Assembly: GCF_004122145.1 (NCBI RefSeq)
Contig: NZ_SBKQ01000005.1
Coordinates: 62,001 to 126,000, forward strand
DNA from: Flavobacterium piscinae
GTDB lineage: Bacteria > Bacteroidota > Bacteroidia > Flavobacteriales > Flavobacteriaceae
Direction of reading: 5' to 3'
DNA: 64,000 nucleotides
Part shown: positions 34,823-43,796 of the stretch, piece by piece
How positions within the stretch are numbered: the stretch's first letter is position 1
Layout of the letters: the number at the start of each line of letters is the position of its first letter
Position numbers and translations under genes: made by a program
The notes under the pieces: generated by a model
Database searches by the model: none
What the model was told of the DNA's origin: nothing
Seen by the model: the letters and a program-made list of their open reading frames with translations, nothing else

Positions 34823-34945
34823 CAACAATTAAAAAACTCGCTCAATCCATTTCTTGATTTTTTATAAAAGGGTAAGGATATTTTGATAAATAATACTATT
34901 TTTAACTTTTACTTTTTAACATTCACACTAAAATAGTGCTTCATT

Positions 34946-37465
34946 ATGAAAATAAAAATAATCTTTTTACTCATAGTCCTATCAACTTCGATAAAAGCAC
35001 AAAATGCAGCTGATATAGACTTAGTTTTAGGTTCAGGATATATAGGATTTAATGATATAACTGTCATTAAGGTTCAACCCGATGGTAAAATTGTGGTTGG
35101 CGGCAATATGAAATTTGGTCCACAAAGTTCAACGTGGGAAGGAAGAGTAGCCCGTTTTAATCCAGACGGAACTATCGATACAAGTTTTGAAGAAGTTATT
35201 TTGTTAACAAGTGGTGTTATCAATGACATCGCATTGCAAACAGATGGTAAAATTCTTGTGTGTGGTAATTTCAGTACACTTAATGGAGAAGCTGTCAGTC
35301 AAATTATCAGATTACATCCCGATGGGACAAAAGATACCAGTTTTGTGCCTACCATTGGGGGTGCAATAAACTCCATTGCTTTGCAACCGGATGGTAAAAT
35401 TATGATTGCAGGAAGTCCAACTACTTATATCAATGAACATATTCAGCGATATGTCCTTCGTTTAAATGCCGATGGCACTACTGATCATTCGTTTGATTTT
35501 GGGTTTCCCGGTTTTCCGGGTGTTGGAACAGCTCTTTACAAAGTAACAATTCAACCCGATGGTAAAATTTTAGCCGCTGGCTTTTTTAATGCGTTCAATG
35601 GACAACCTCAAGGCAGAATTATTCGTTTCAATAGTGATGGGTCGAAAGACAATTCATTTGATGTGGGTACCGGAGCATTATCCAGCAATGGTGTTAATGA
35701 AATCATTGTGCAACCGGATGGTAAAATATTAGTAGGAGGTGGTTTTAATAGTTGGAACGGTCAAGCGACCGGTTCCTTGTGCAGATTAAACAATGATGGA
35801 AGCTTGGATCAGGACTTTTTTTTGGCAATACAAAATTCATATGTTCCTCAGTGTTCCTTACAACAAGACGGAAAAATAATTGCAATAGGCAGTTTTACAA
35901 TAAACGGAACTAACCGAAAAATCATTAGATTAAATAATGACGGGAGTTTAAATAATAGTTTTGAAAATGTACAGCCAAGTAATGCTGTAAATTGTGTATC
36001 ACTACAATCGGATAATAAAATTTTGTTAGGTGGCCTTCTTGCTAATATTAATGGAATAAGTAAAAATAATTTAGCTCGACTAAACACGGATGGTTTTCTT
36101 GACATGGCTTTTAATTTGAATACAGGTTTAAATGATAAAGTATTAACCGTTGCACTTCAAACAGACAACAAAACATTACTTGGTGGTCATTTCACTACAT
36201 TTAACGGTTTTTCTCAAAATAAAATAATGCGTATTCTTGATGATGGTAGTAAAGATGAATCTTTTTCAATCGGCTCGGGATTTAACAATACCGTAAATAA
36301 AATTGTTGTTCAACCGAATAATAAACTACTTATTGGGGGGAGCTTTACTCAGTTCAATGGTGTTAATGCAAATTCAATAATACGGCTTAATAGTGATGGA
36401 AGTGTTGATACATCATTTACAATTGGGACCGGTTTTAATAATGAGGTAAAAACAATTGCTTTACAGTCTGATGGTAAAATTATCTTGGGTGGCAATTTTA
36501 CAGCGTTGAATGGTGAACCACAAAATTATTGTGTTCGCCTAAATTCAGACGGCACAAAAGATAATTCATTTTCAGTGGAGACAGGATTTAATGATCGAAT
36601 AACCTGTTTAAACATACAAGACGATGGTAAAATTATGGTGGGTGGAAACTTCACATCCTTCAACGGAGAATTGCAAAAACACTTGATTCGTTTAAATTCC
36701 GATGGCACAAAAGATGAATCATTCAATATAGGAACGGGATTTATTTCAGTGAATAACAATGATGTAGTCAGAGATCTTGAAATTTTACCGAATGGCAGTT
36801 TGTATATAACTGCATTTTCGGGTTTCTATAATGGAAATTTGGTGCGAATGCCGATTCGATTACTCCCTGACGGAACGTTAGACACTACATTTATGAGTGC
36901 TGCCAACATAAGCGGGTCTGCCACAATTGACGCTTTAGCTGTGCAACAAAACGGAAAAGTCATCGTAGGAGGGACATTTTTGGGTATAAACGGCATAAAT
37001 CCTAATCAAAGAAGAGTAATGCGACTACATCCAGATGGAACATTTGACGAAACATTTGACGTAAGCGGTGGTAATCCTAATTATTATGGAGGATTTGATA
37101 CTGGCGTATGTTCTGAAATTATTATGCAAGCAGATGGTAAGATTTGGTTGGCTGGTAGTTTTTTTGCGTACCAAAGTATTTCTTCTTTTTCTGCCATTCG
37201 TTTAGAGGGAGATGCTATCCTGCCGGTTGATGAGTTTGAATTACCAAATAATGATATACAAGCCTATCCAAACCCAGTGAAGAATAGGCTGTATTTGAAT
37301 AAAAATTTCAATTACATAGAAGTATATGACTTTACTGGTAAACGAATTGAAAAGCTGGAAAACACCAATAGCATTGATTTTTCAAAATTCTCAAATGGAA
37401 CTTATATCTTAACTTTACAAAAAGAAAATAGCACAATTGAAACAAAAAAAATAATAAAACAGTAA
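34946..37465 (+). CDS. Delta-60 repeat beta-propeller-like protein with T9SS sorting domain
   Basis: 839 aa. Signal peptide (about 1-18). At least a dozen repeats of about 50-60 residues carry the delta-60 signature (QPDGKI-L-GG-F followed by RLN-DG--D-SF) from residue 30 to about 755. The C-terminal domain (about 770-839), with DIQAYPNPVKN, then IEVYDFTGK and FSNGTYILTLQ, is a type A T9SS sorting domain. So it is exported through the outer membrane by type IX secretion and probably anchored. Ligand unknown. It is the longest unit of the array apart from the S74 protein. Confidence 0.9.
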   Translation: MKIKIIFLLIVLSTSIKAQNAADIDLVLGSGYIGFNDITVIKVQPDGKIVVGGNMKFGPQSSTWEGRVARFNPDGTIDTSFEEVILLTSGVINDIALQTDGKILVCGNFSTLNGEAVSQIIRLHPDGTKDTSFVPTIGGAINSIALQPDGKIMIAGSPTTYINEHIQRYVLRLNADGTTDHSFDFGFPGFPGVGTALYKVTIQPDGKILAAGFFNAFNGQPQGRIIRFNSDGSKDNSFDVGTGALSSNGVNEIIVQPDGKILVGGGFNSWNGQATGSLCRLNNDGSLDQDFFLAIQNSYVPQCSLQQDGKIIAIGSFTINGTNRKIIRLNNDGSLNNSFENVQPSNAVNCVSLQSDNKILLGGLLANINGISKNNLARLNTDGFLDMAFNLNTGLNDKVLTVALQTDNKTLLGGHFTTFNGFSQNKIMRILDDGSKDESFSIGSGFNNTVNKIVVQPNNKLLIGGSFTQFNGVNANSIIRLNSDGSVDTSFTIGTGFNNEVKTIALQSDGKIILGGNFTALNGEPQNYCVRLNSDGTKDNSFSVETGFNDRITCLNIQDDGKIMVGGNFTSFNGELQKHLIRLNSDGTKDESFNIGTGFISVNNNDVVRDLEILPNGSLYITAFSGFYNGNLVRMPIRLLPDGTLDTTFMSAANISGSATIDALAVQQNGKVIVGGTFLGINGINPNQRRVMRLHPDGTFDETFDVSGGNPNYYGGFDTGVCSEIIMQADGKIWLAGSFFAYQSISSFSAIRLEGDAILPVDEFELPNNDIQAYPNPVKNRLYLNKNFNYIEVYDFTGKRIEKLENTNSIDFSKFSNGTYILTLQKENSTIETKKIIKQ

Positions 37466-37560
37466 TTTAAAACCCTAATTAAAGGCGGTGAGTTTAAAAA
37501 AAGTCTAAACTTTGTTTTATATAAATAGTCCTTAGTGACTTCAAGACAATATTTTAAAAA

Positions 37561-37738
37561 ACCAACCGCCAATTCGCAAATTAAAACGTTTAAAAGGATA
37601 ATGAGCTATCTCCGGTTGTAGGACATGTTGGATTTTTTTTTTAGATTTGGGTTGGTGGGGAGAAGTAGTAGGATTTATTGTGTGTGGAGAGATTGTAAAT
37701 GCCTAGATCGCATTATTTTTATACTATTTGTTAGCGTA
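37561..37738. repeat. Hybrid spacer repeat, copy F
   Basis: The left part (ACCGCCAATTCGCAAATTAAAACG, AGGATAATGAGCTATCTCC) belongs to family 2. From about 37611 it switches to family 1 (CCGGTTGTAGGACATGTTGG, T-run, AGATTTGGGTTGGTGGGGAG) and ends in TTGTTAGCG, 33 bp before the next ATG. Confidence 0.85.
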
Positions 37739-37770
37739 GATTTATAAATATCCAACAAAAAAACAAAAGA

Positions 37771-38166
37771 ATGAAAAACGTTTCAAGAAAATACCTTTTA
37801 CTAATTTGTTTTATATCTATTCTTTGCCAGTCACAAGAAATAATCAAAAGACAAGGATTTGCGGTCAGTGTTAATGCGAAGTTTCTCGAAGCATCAATGA
37901 CAAAAGAAGAGTTTAAGACCGCCACATTTGGTGTGCACTCATTTTATCCAGAAATGGTTGGTCGCGTAGGTTTAAAAGGGTTTACCGTTAAATATACTGG
38001 GCAAAAAGAAATTGTAATAAAAGGGAATAAATTAACTGATGTAGCTCTTCGCGGATTATCAAAATTAAAACGTGGGGATCAAATAACTATCTATGATGCA
38101 ATCTCTAAACCTGATGGAAATTATCTTGTAGAAATTCGCTATCCTATGATAATAACAATTTTATAA
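37771..38166 (+). CDS. Secreted hypothetical protein, 131 aa
   Basis: A signal peptide (to about ILCQSQ, residue 22) precedes a small beta-rich domain. The repeated KGFTVKYTG, IVIKGNKLTDVALRGLSKLKRGDQI text resembles the GldM C-terminal/Ig-like module of Bacteroidota proteins, but this is a weak impression. Single gene between hybrid copy F and copy G. Confidence 0.55.
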   Translation: MKNVSRKYLLLICFISILCQSQEIIKRQGFAVSVNAKFLEASMTKEEFKTATFGVHSFYPEMVGRVGLKGFTVKYTGQKEIVIKGNKLTDVALRGLSKLKRGDQITIYDAISKPDGNYLVEIRYPMIITIL

Positions 38167-38168
38167 CT

Positions 38169-38369
38169 CAGCTAAGCAAAGCATTCACCACAACTATCCT
38201 ATAAAACGCTCCGCACCCGAGCGAAGCGAACAGACGTAGTAAACGTTTCCCGACTTTGCGGCAATTTTAAGAGAACAAGCTGCCACCACCCAACCCGGCA
38301 ATATCCATAAAAACCATCCGGTTGTAGAACATGTTGGATTTTTTTTTAGATTTGGGTTGGTTGCAAATT
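38169..38369. repeat. Array spacer repeat, family 1, copy G
   Basis: Long form like copy D in its left half (CAGCTAAGCAAAGCATTCACC, CACCCGAGCGAAGCGAACAG, AACGTTTCCCGACTTTGCGG). The right half stops soon after AGATTTGGGTTGG with TTGCAAATT, 15 bp before the next gene. The long TATATTTA tail is missing. Confidence 0.85.
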
Positions 38370-38383
38370 AATAGCACAAGAAA

Positions 38384-39295
38384 ATGAAATATATAATTCT
38401 GGGTTTATTTTTAACATTTACTTCTTGCGACGCTCAAAAAACGCTAAGAGAAAACCAAGAACTTGAAACATCATTTCGTGTTTTCGGCAAGGGAAACCCT
38501 ATATTAATCATCAACGGAGGTCCGGGAATGAACAGCGAAGGTTTTGTGGAAATTGCAAAAGAAATAGCGGCTTTGAATTACCAAGCTATTATCTATGACC
38601 AACGAGGAACGGGAAATTCTAAACTTGAAGTGATTGATTCTTCAACCATTACAATGGATTTGATGGTTCAGGACATGGAGCATTTAAGAAAAAAATTGAA
38701 CATTAAAAAATGGACCGTATTCGGACATTCATTTGGAGGACTATTAGCAACATACTATGCTTCAAAATATCCCAACGCTATCGATAAAATTATATTCTCT
38801 TCTTCGGGAGGGGTTAATCTGAACTTCTTAAACTACGTTTCACAACGAATTAATGCAAATTTAACCCCTGCAGAACAAGATAGTTTGACTTATTATCAGA
38901 ATGCCAAAATCCCCGAAAGTGAAAGGATTATCAAAAGAGCAGCGTTTTTATCCAAGGCGTATGTTTATGACAAATCAAAAGCACCCCTTATAGCAAACCG
39001 ATTGACACAAGTAAATTTCAAAATAAATGGCTTAGTCTTTCAAGACTTACAACGAATCAAGTTTGATTTTACCAATAAATTTAAAAATTTTAAGAAACCT
39101 GTTTTGGTCATTCAGGGAAAAAACGATATTATACGTATTGAAACAGCAAAAGAAATTGCAGATTCATTTGGCAATGCAAACATAGTTTTGATAGATCACT
39201 GTGGACATTATGGTTGGTTAGATGCAAAAAAAATCTATATGGATAGCCTAAAAACGTTCTTGGAAGACAAGAAGTTAAACACCGGTGAAGAGTGA
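38384..39295 (+). CDS. Alpha/beta hydrolase lipoprotein (proline iminopeptidase-like)
   Basis: 303 aa. Lipobox FTSC (Cys15). Oxyanion region NGGPG (44-48), DQRGTGNS (72-79), nucleophile elbow GHSFGG (S116), late acid in the QGKNDII strand, and catalytic His in DHCGHYGW. The GGPG plus DQRG pair is typical of proline iminopeptidases (S33). The actual substrate is unproven. Single array gene after copy G. Confidence 0.85.
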   Translation: MKYIILGLFLTFTSCDAQKTLRENQELETSFRVFGKGNPILIINGGPGMNSEGFVEIAKEIAALNYQAIIYDQRGTGNSKLEVIDSSTITMDLMVQDMEHLRKKLNIKKWTVFGHSFGGLLATYYASKYPNAIDKIIFSSSGGVNLNFLNYVSQRINANLTPAEQDSLTYYQNAKIPESERIIKRAAFLSKAYVYDKSKAPLIANRLTQVNFKINGLVFQDLQRIKFDFTNKFKNFKKPVLVIQGKNDIIRIETAKEIADSFGNANIVLIDHCGHYGWLDAKKIYMDSLKTFLEDKKLNTGEE

Positions 39296-39307
39296 AAACT
39301 GCACACT

Positions 39308-39480
39308 TTGCTCGGCGAACCCCGATTGCTTTTGGGTTTGACTTTGTTGCAACATTTAAAATAAAACACCGCTAATTCGCAAATTAAAACTTTAATAATA
39401 ATGATGAGATGTCTCCTATCGTCGACATGACACAGATGGTTAAGAAAGTGGTGATAAAGAGAAAAAACACCGTGCAATGC
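39308..39480. repeat. Array spacer repeat, family 2, copy K
   Basis: Blocks: GCTCGGCGAA, TTTGACTTTGTTGCAACA, ACCGCTAATTCGCAAATTAA, ATGAGATGTCTCCTATCGTC, GTGGTGATAAAGAGAAAAAA, CACCGTGCAATGCTTCGTC. It is directly followed by another family-2 copy with no gene between them. Confidence 0.8.
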
Positions 39481-39504
39481 TTCGTCTTATATACCACCAC
39501 CCCC

Positions 39505-39660
39505 CGCTCGGCGAATGTCTGTGACTTCGCCGCAACATGCTAAAAAAAATATATACGAATAGGAAAATGCGAAAAGAATAATGAGCTATCTCCTTTGGTC
39601 GATAGGACACAGTTGGGGAATAAAGTGGTGATAAAAAGGTAAATAATACTTTTATTTTTT
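39505..39660. repeat. Array spacer repeat, family 2, copy L
   Basis: CGGCGAA/TTCGCCG hairpin (39509-39532), then ATATATACGAATAGGAAAA, ATAATGAGCTATCTCC, GGACACAGTTGGGGAATAAA, GTGGTGATAAAAAGGTAAAT. The remaining 39661-39749 before the LamG gene is AT-rich and unique. Confidence 0.85.
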
Positions 39661-39749
39661 TTAAATTTGAAAATGTTAAAGTTGATGCATCATATAAACT
39701 ACAATTGACGCAAGCAAATTATATTTCCTTCATCTTTTAAATAAACGAT

Positions 39750-40517
39750 ATGAAAAAAAGTCAAATTTTTAAGTTTACTATTGTAGTTTCAACTTTACTC
39801 CTTTTTGGATGCAATAATTCAGACGAACAACCAAACATTCTGCTACAAGATTGTTTAACTACCAATTTACAAACCGGAGTGGTTGCCTTTTATCCCTTTA
39901 ATAACGGTTCAATAAATGACGAATCCGGAAACAATAATCATTTATCGAATACGACTTCTGCCAGTGCAACTGATGACCGAAACGGAAATCCAACTTGTGC
40001 CTTTCAATTTAATTCCAGTAATAATGAGTTTTTGACCTTTATCAATCCTGTATTTTTAAATGATTTACAAAATGGTTCATTCTCCATTTCTTTATGGTAT
40101 TTATCCGAAATTCAAGGTGCCGGTTTACTATCCCGAGGCAACGATTTGGGTAATTGTGCAGGTGGTAGAGGTGAATGGAATGTAAGCCTATGGGACAATA
40201 ATTGGATTTATTTTCATATCAATGGTTACAGAATTATTGGAATTACTCCTAATCCGGCAGTTCTTCAACTAAATGAATGGCATCATTTAGTAGTTACAAG
40301 CGATAATAACGATTTAAAAGTTTATCAGGATGGCGTTTTAATTGCGGACTTAGAATCTGTTTCATGTGGCTCTGGCCCAACTCCGTCCTTAAACGTTGGG
40401 GATTTGTTTATTGGTGAATTTCTAACCGGGAAACTTGATGATATTATCCTTTATAATCGTCTTTTAACACAAAATGATATAACAGAATTATATAATTTAT
40501 CTCCTTGTTGTAATTAA
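39750..40517 (+). CDS. LamG-domain lipoprotein
   Basis: 255 aa. Lipobox LLFGC (Cys21). Laminin-G/concanavalin-like domain from about residue 45: GVVAFYPFNNGSINDESGNN, SFSISLWYLSE, NEWHHLVVTSDNNDLKVYQD and GKLDDIILYNRLLTQNDI, ending in CC. Such domains bind glycans or proteins at the surface. Single array gene bounded by family-2 spacers. Confidence 0.88.
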   Translation: MKKSQIFKFTIVVSTLLLFGCNNSDEQPNILLQDCLTTNLQTGVVAFYPFNNGSINDESGNNNHLSNTTSASATDDRNGNPTCAFQFNSSNNEFLTFINPVFLNDLQNGSFSISLWYLSEIQGAGLLSRGNDLGNCAGGRGEWNVSLWDNNWIYFHINGYRIIGITPNPAVLQLNEWHHLVVTSDNNDLKVYQDGVLIADLESVSCGSGPTPSLNVGDLFIGEFLTGKLDDIILYNRLLTQNDITELYNLSPCCN

Positions 40518-40529
40518 TGATAGCGGTGC

Positions 40530-40795
40530 CTCCGCTCGGCGAATGTCTGTGACTTCACCGCAACATACTAAAAAAACATATATACGAATAGGAAAACGTG
40601 AAAAGAATAATGAGCTATCTCCTATGGTCGACAGGACACAGATGGGGAAGAAAGTCGTGATAAAGAGAAAAAACACCGTGTAATGCTTCGTCTTTCAAAC
40701 CACCACCCGTTCTGTGAATGTCTTTGGCTTTGACTCATCATTAAATAAAACTACCATCAATTCGCGAATTAATCCTCTAAAGGTTCCAAACCTAT
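40530..40795. repeat. Array spacer repeat, family 2, double copy M
   Basis: Two units fused. The first runs from the hairpin at 40537-40560 through ATACGAATAGGAAAACG, ATGAGCTATCTCC, GGACACAGATGGGGAAG and CACCGTGTAATGCTTCGTC. The second consists of GTTCTGTGAATGTCTTTGGC, CATCATTAAATAAAACT and ACCATCAATTCGCGAATTAA. No gene lies between the units. Confidence 0.8.
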
Positions 40796-40808
40796 CGAGG
40801 GTTAAGGG

Positions 40809-41432
40809 TTAAACCCGAAAGCCAACCAATTCTGCTGAATACGGAAAAGCAAACGCCTCGTAGTCGTTGGTTGAATCCAACCAAGCGGCCTCATCGCCTT
40901 TTTTCAGAATAACCGGCATTCTTTTTTTGTGGTTGTGGATGTATTCCATGGGTTTATTCGCAGCGGTTGTTACAATGGTAAACGAATTGTAGGTGGTTCC
41001 GTTTTGCGGGTTCAGCCATGTGTCATACAATCCTGCCATCGCAAACAGTTCGTCTTGAGCGGAAAAGATTTCGTATTTGTCTTTCGATTTTCCTTTCTCA
41101 TCGTTCCAATGCCATTCAAAAAAACTGGAGGCAATCACCAGGCAGCGGTTGGTGGTTACGTTGGCAAAGCTGGGTTTTTCTTCCAAGGATTCCATTCGGG
41201 CGTTCAATGTGTTTTTTCTGATATCTACGTCTTTGGCCCACGAAGGCACCAATCCCCAATGAAAATTAGTGGAGATGATTTCGGGTGACGTATTCAAGAT
41301 GATGGGCACGTTGCGAAACTCAAACCCAATGATATAATCGGATTGGAGAAATTGTTCGGGTTGGTCTACCCTTGCTTTAAACCGCTTTTCCACTTTTGGA
41401 ATAGGGTCTTTTTGTGCCATGTAAAAACACAT
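40809..41432 (-). CDS. SOS response-associated peptidase / abasic-site crosslinker (YedK/HMCES)
   Basis: 207 aa starting at the ATG 41430-41432, so that Cys2 (MCFYMA), which forms the thiazolidine crosslink with abasic sites in single-stranded DNA, is exposed after Met removal. A longer frame of seven extra codons would mask it. SRAP signatures: NARMESL, CLVIASSFFEWHW and the catalytic His region NHKKRMPVIL. It is the only minus-strand gene in the array. A fragment of its 3' end is duplicated at 33959-34023. Confidence 0.9.
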   Translation of the reverse strand: MCFYMAQKDPIPKVEKRFKARVDQPEQFLQSDYIIGFEFRNVPIILNTSPEIISTNFHWGLVPSWAKDVDIRKNTLNARMESLEEKPSFANVTTNRCLVIASSFFEWHWNDEKGKSKDKYEIFSAQDELFAMAGLYDTWLNPQNGTTYNSFTIVTTAANKPMEYIHNHKKRMPVILKKGDEAAWLDSTNDYEAFAFPYSAELVGFRV

Positions 41433-41698
41433 CGTAGGTAATTTTTGAATCAAAAATACAAAATTGCGTTGGATTAAGTAGTAAGAATGTCTATCGATAA
41501 CCGGTTGTAAATGGTTAAAATAGGCGGTTATCTCCTTCCAAAAGTAAGTTCACGATTATAAAAAATTCAGTCTACTTTTTAAAAATGTTTGTATTGAACA
41601 ACCAGCCTTCTAACTTAAATTATTTTTTTTATATTTGATTAAGTAAAATCGGTGAGGTGAAAGCACGTCAGCTCACCCTCGCTTCAAAACTAAAACTC

Positions 41699-42154
41699 AT
41701 GAAAGCCATCGGCACCACTGTAGAAGCTATCTTGGAAAACATTCCTGCAGAACGAGCAGCAGCTTTTCGACATTTGCATGACGTAATTGTAAAAAATCTC
41801 CCCAAAGGATTTGAACCCGGAATCAGTTACGGCGGTTTAGGTTATGTAGTTCCTCACTCTCATTATCCGGCCGGTTATCATTGCAAACCCACAGAACCCC
41901 TACCCTTTGCCGGGTTAGCCAATCAAAAAAACTCAATTAACTTCTACCATATGGGTATCTATACAGACCCAACACTTTTACAGTGGTTTGTAGCAGAATA
42001 TCCTAAACATTGCTCTCAAAAACTAGACATGGGTAAAAGTTGTATACGTTTTAAAAAACCGGAAGCCATTCCTTTTGCACTCATTGGTGAATTAATGCAG
42101 AAAATGAGTGTTGAACAGTGGATCAACCTGTATGAAAGTCAATTGAAAAAATAA
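41699..42154 (+). CDS. DUF1801 family protein
   Basis: 151 aa from the ATG at 41699; a GTG at 41657 gives 14 more basic residues and cannot be excluded. DUF1801 pattern: VEAILENIPAERAAAFRHLHDVI, FEPGISYGGLGYVVPH, the ANQKNSINFYHMGIY core and the CIRFKKPEAIPFALIGEL end. Closer to the longer 'DUF1801' cousins than to the array member at 34347. Role unknown. Confidence 0.82.
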   Translation: MKAIGTTVEAILENIPAERAAAFRHLHDVIVKNLPKGFEPGISYGGLGYVVPHSHYPAGYHCKPTEPLPFAGLANQKNSINFYHMGIYTDPTLLQWFVAEYPKHCSQKLDMGKSCIRFKKPEAIPFALIGELMQKMSVEQWINLYESQLKK

Positions 42155-42188
42155 GCATATCAGTTCATCTAAGTCTTCTTTGATAACA

Positions 42189-42365
42189 CACTGTTGGGCA
42201 AATCCTGATGGCTTTATGGATTGACTTTGTCGCAAATCATCATTTCACCGCCAATTCGCGAGTTAAAACGTAAATGAATAGAGCATGTTTCCAATTGTTA
42301 ATAGGTCACCGTTGGGGAAGAAATTGGTAATAAAAAGAAAATAATGTTTTAATTTTTTTAGCTTT
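42189..42365. repeat. Array spacer repeat, family 2, diverged copy N
   Basis: GGGCAAATCCTGATGGC, TGACTTTGTCGCAAATC, ACCGCCAATTCGCGAGTTAA, ACCGTTGGGGAAGAAATTGG, TAATAAAAAGAAAATAATG and a TTTAATTTTTTTAGCTTTGG tail shared with the next spacer. Confidence 0.7.
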
Positions 42366-42481
42366 GGGATGGGATTGGAAATAGTATATTTATGATAGTA
42401 TTATTATCGGCTTATAATAAAATGCTTTCAAATCTTAAAATTGATATTGATTAAGCATGAGTTTACATAACACTTGATAAA

Positions 42482-42889
42482 ATGAAAGGTAAAATTACCC
42501 TTTCGACGGATAAAAATAAGTTGGACATCGTCTTTCTCCACTCCTTTCTTTCCAAAACCTATTGGGCGAAAGGGCGGACTTTGGAACAGATGAAAGTTCT
42601 CGTGGAGAATTCTTTGAATTTTGGTGTTTATTTGGATGATGTACAGATTGGATATGCCAGACTTGTGACCGACTATGCCCAATTTGCCTATCTTATGGAC
42701 GTGTTCATCACAGAAGAACATCGAGGGAAAGGGTATTCAAAACTACTAATGGATTTTATAGTGAATCACCCCGAGCTTAACGAGGTCAAAATATGGCGAT
42801 TAGCCTCCAGTGATGCTCAAAAACTTTATGAGCAATTTGGATTTAAACCTTTAAAGAATCCTGAAAAATTAATGGAATTAATAAAATAA
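42482..42889 (+). CDS. GNAT acetyltransferase
   Basis: 135 aa. Motif A is present: MDVFITEEHRGKGYSKLLMD (acetyl-CoA pyrophosphate loop R-G-K-G-Y, about residues 80-86). The C-terminal LASSDAQKLYEQFGF is the usual motif B. The N-terminal DKNKLDIVFLHSFLSKTYWAKGR resembles small Bacteroidota GNATs of unknown substrate. Start of the next GNAT follows after 1 bp. Confidence 0.88.
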   Translation: MKGKITLSTDKNKLDIVFLHSFLSKTYWAKGRTLEQMKVLVENSLNFGVYLDDVQIGYARLVTDYAQFAYLMDVFITEEHRGKGYSKLLMDFIVNHPELNEVKIWRLASSDAQKLYEQFGFKPLKNPEKLMELIK

Positions 42890-42890
42890 T

Positions 42891-43487
42891 ATGCTAGCCT
42901 TTCAAGAAGAATATACCTTAGAAAACAGTGTCGTTAAATTAACCCCTTTAAAGAGCGATGACATAGAAAAATTAGTTCATTTTTCCATTGATGAACCTGA
43001 ACTTTGGAGGTATTCGCTTATTCAAGCCGATTCACCTGCAAAGATGAAAATTTACATCGAAAAAGCTTTAGAAGGGCGACAAAATAAAAACAGCTATCCG
43101 TTTCTTGTGTTTGATAAACGGACCAATCAATATGCCGGAAGCACACGGTTTTATGATATTCAAGTAGAAAATGCAACGCTACAACTTGGTTTTACATGGT
43201 ATGGGAAAAAATTTCAGGGAACCGGTATTAATAAAAACTGTAAATTATTACTACTCGAATTTGCCTTTGAGGTTTTAAAAATGGAACGTGTAGAATTTAG
43301 AGCAGATCATGAAAATACACGTAGTATCAATGCGATGAAAAGCATTGGATGTAAAGTAGATGGCATACTACGAAGCAACACTTACAAACCCGACGGCACA
43401 AGAAGAGACAGTATTGTATTGAGTATTTTGAAGGAGGAATGGTTTCAATCTGTCAAACAAAAACTTAAAGAAGATACCCGCCACTAG
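42891..43487 (+). CDS. RimJ/RimL-type GNAT acetyltransferase
   Basis: 198 aa. Leader ENSVVKLTPLKSDDIEKLV, motif A in WYGKKFQGTGINKNCKLLLL and motif B in FRADHENTRSINAMKSIGC match the Acetyltransf_3 group that acetylates protein N-termini or small amines. The substrate is unknown. It starts 1 bp after the previous GNAT stop; the two form one of the few two-gene units in the array. Confidence 0.88.
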   Translation: MLAFQEEYTLENSVVKLTPLKSDDIEKLVHFSIDEPELWRYSLIQADSPAKMKIYIEKALEGRQNKNSYPFLVFDKRTNQYAGSTRFYDIQVENATLQLGFTWYGKKFQGTGINKNCKLLLLEFAFEVLKMERVEFRADHENTRSINAMKSIGCKVDGILRSNTYKPDGTRRDSIVLSILKEEWFQSVKQKLKEDTRH

Positions 43488-43579
43488 GAATTTTTACAAT
43501 GCTTATACTGCCAAGAATTAAGACTTATTCAATATTCAAAAAAACTTATTTGAAGATAAACATAGTGGTTAATAAATAC

Positions 43580-43690
43580 ATATAAAAATAAAGAGAAGTC
43601 TCTTATCATAGAAAGGATTAAGTTGGGGAAGGAAATTGTCTAAAAAAAGAAAAAAATGTATTAATTTTATTAGCTTTGGAATATAAAATT
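43580..43690. repeat. Array spacer repeat, family 2, weak copy O
   Basis: Only the middle and right blocks survive: AGTCTCTTATCATAGAAAGG, AAGTTGGGGAAGGAAATTG, AAAAAAATGTATTAATTTTA and TTAGCTTTGG. Flanking 43488-43796 contains no gene. Confidence 0.55.
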
Positions 43691-43796
43691 GCAGCACTTT
43701 TTTAAAATCATGGCTCATTAGATAAAGGAAATCCTTTTTTAAAAAGTAAGTGAACTTGAAAAAGTTTATCATGTTAGTGGCAAATTTGAAAAACCA

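Noticed and set aside
25933..43796. Classical integron attC sites
   Set aside because: No repeat pair with the GTTRRRY/RYYYAAC core symmetry was found across copies and no IntI-like gene is visible; only a general resemblance remains.
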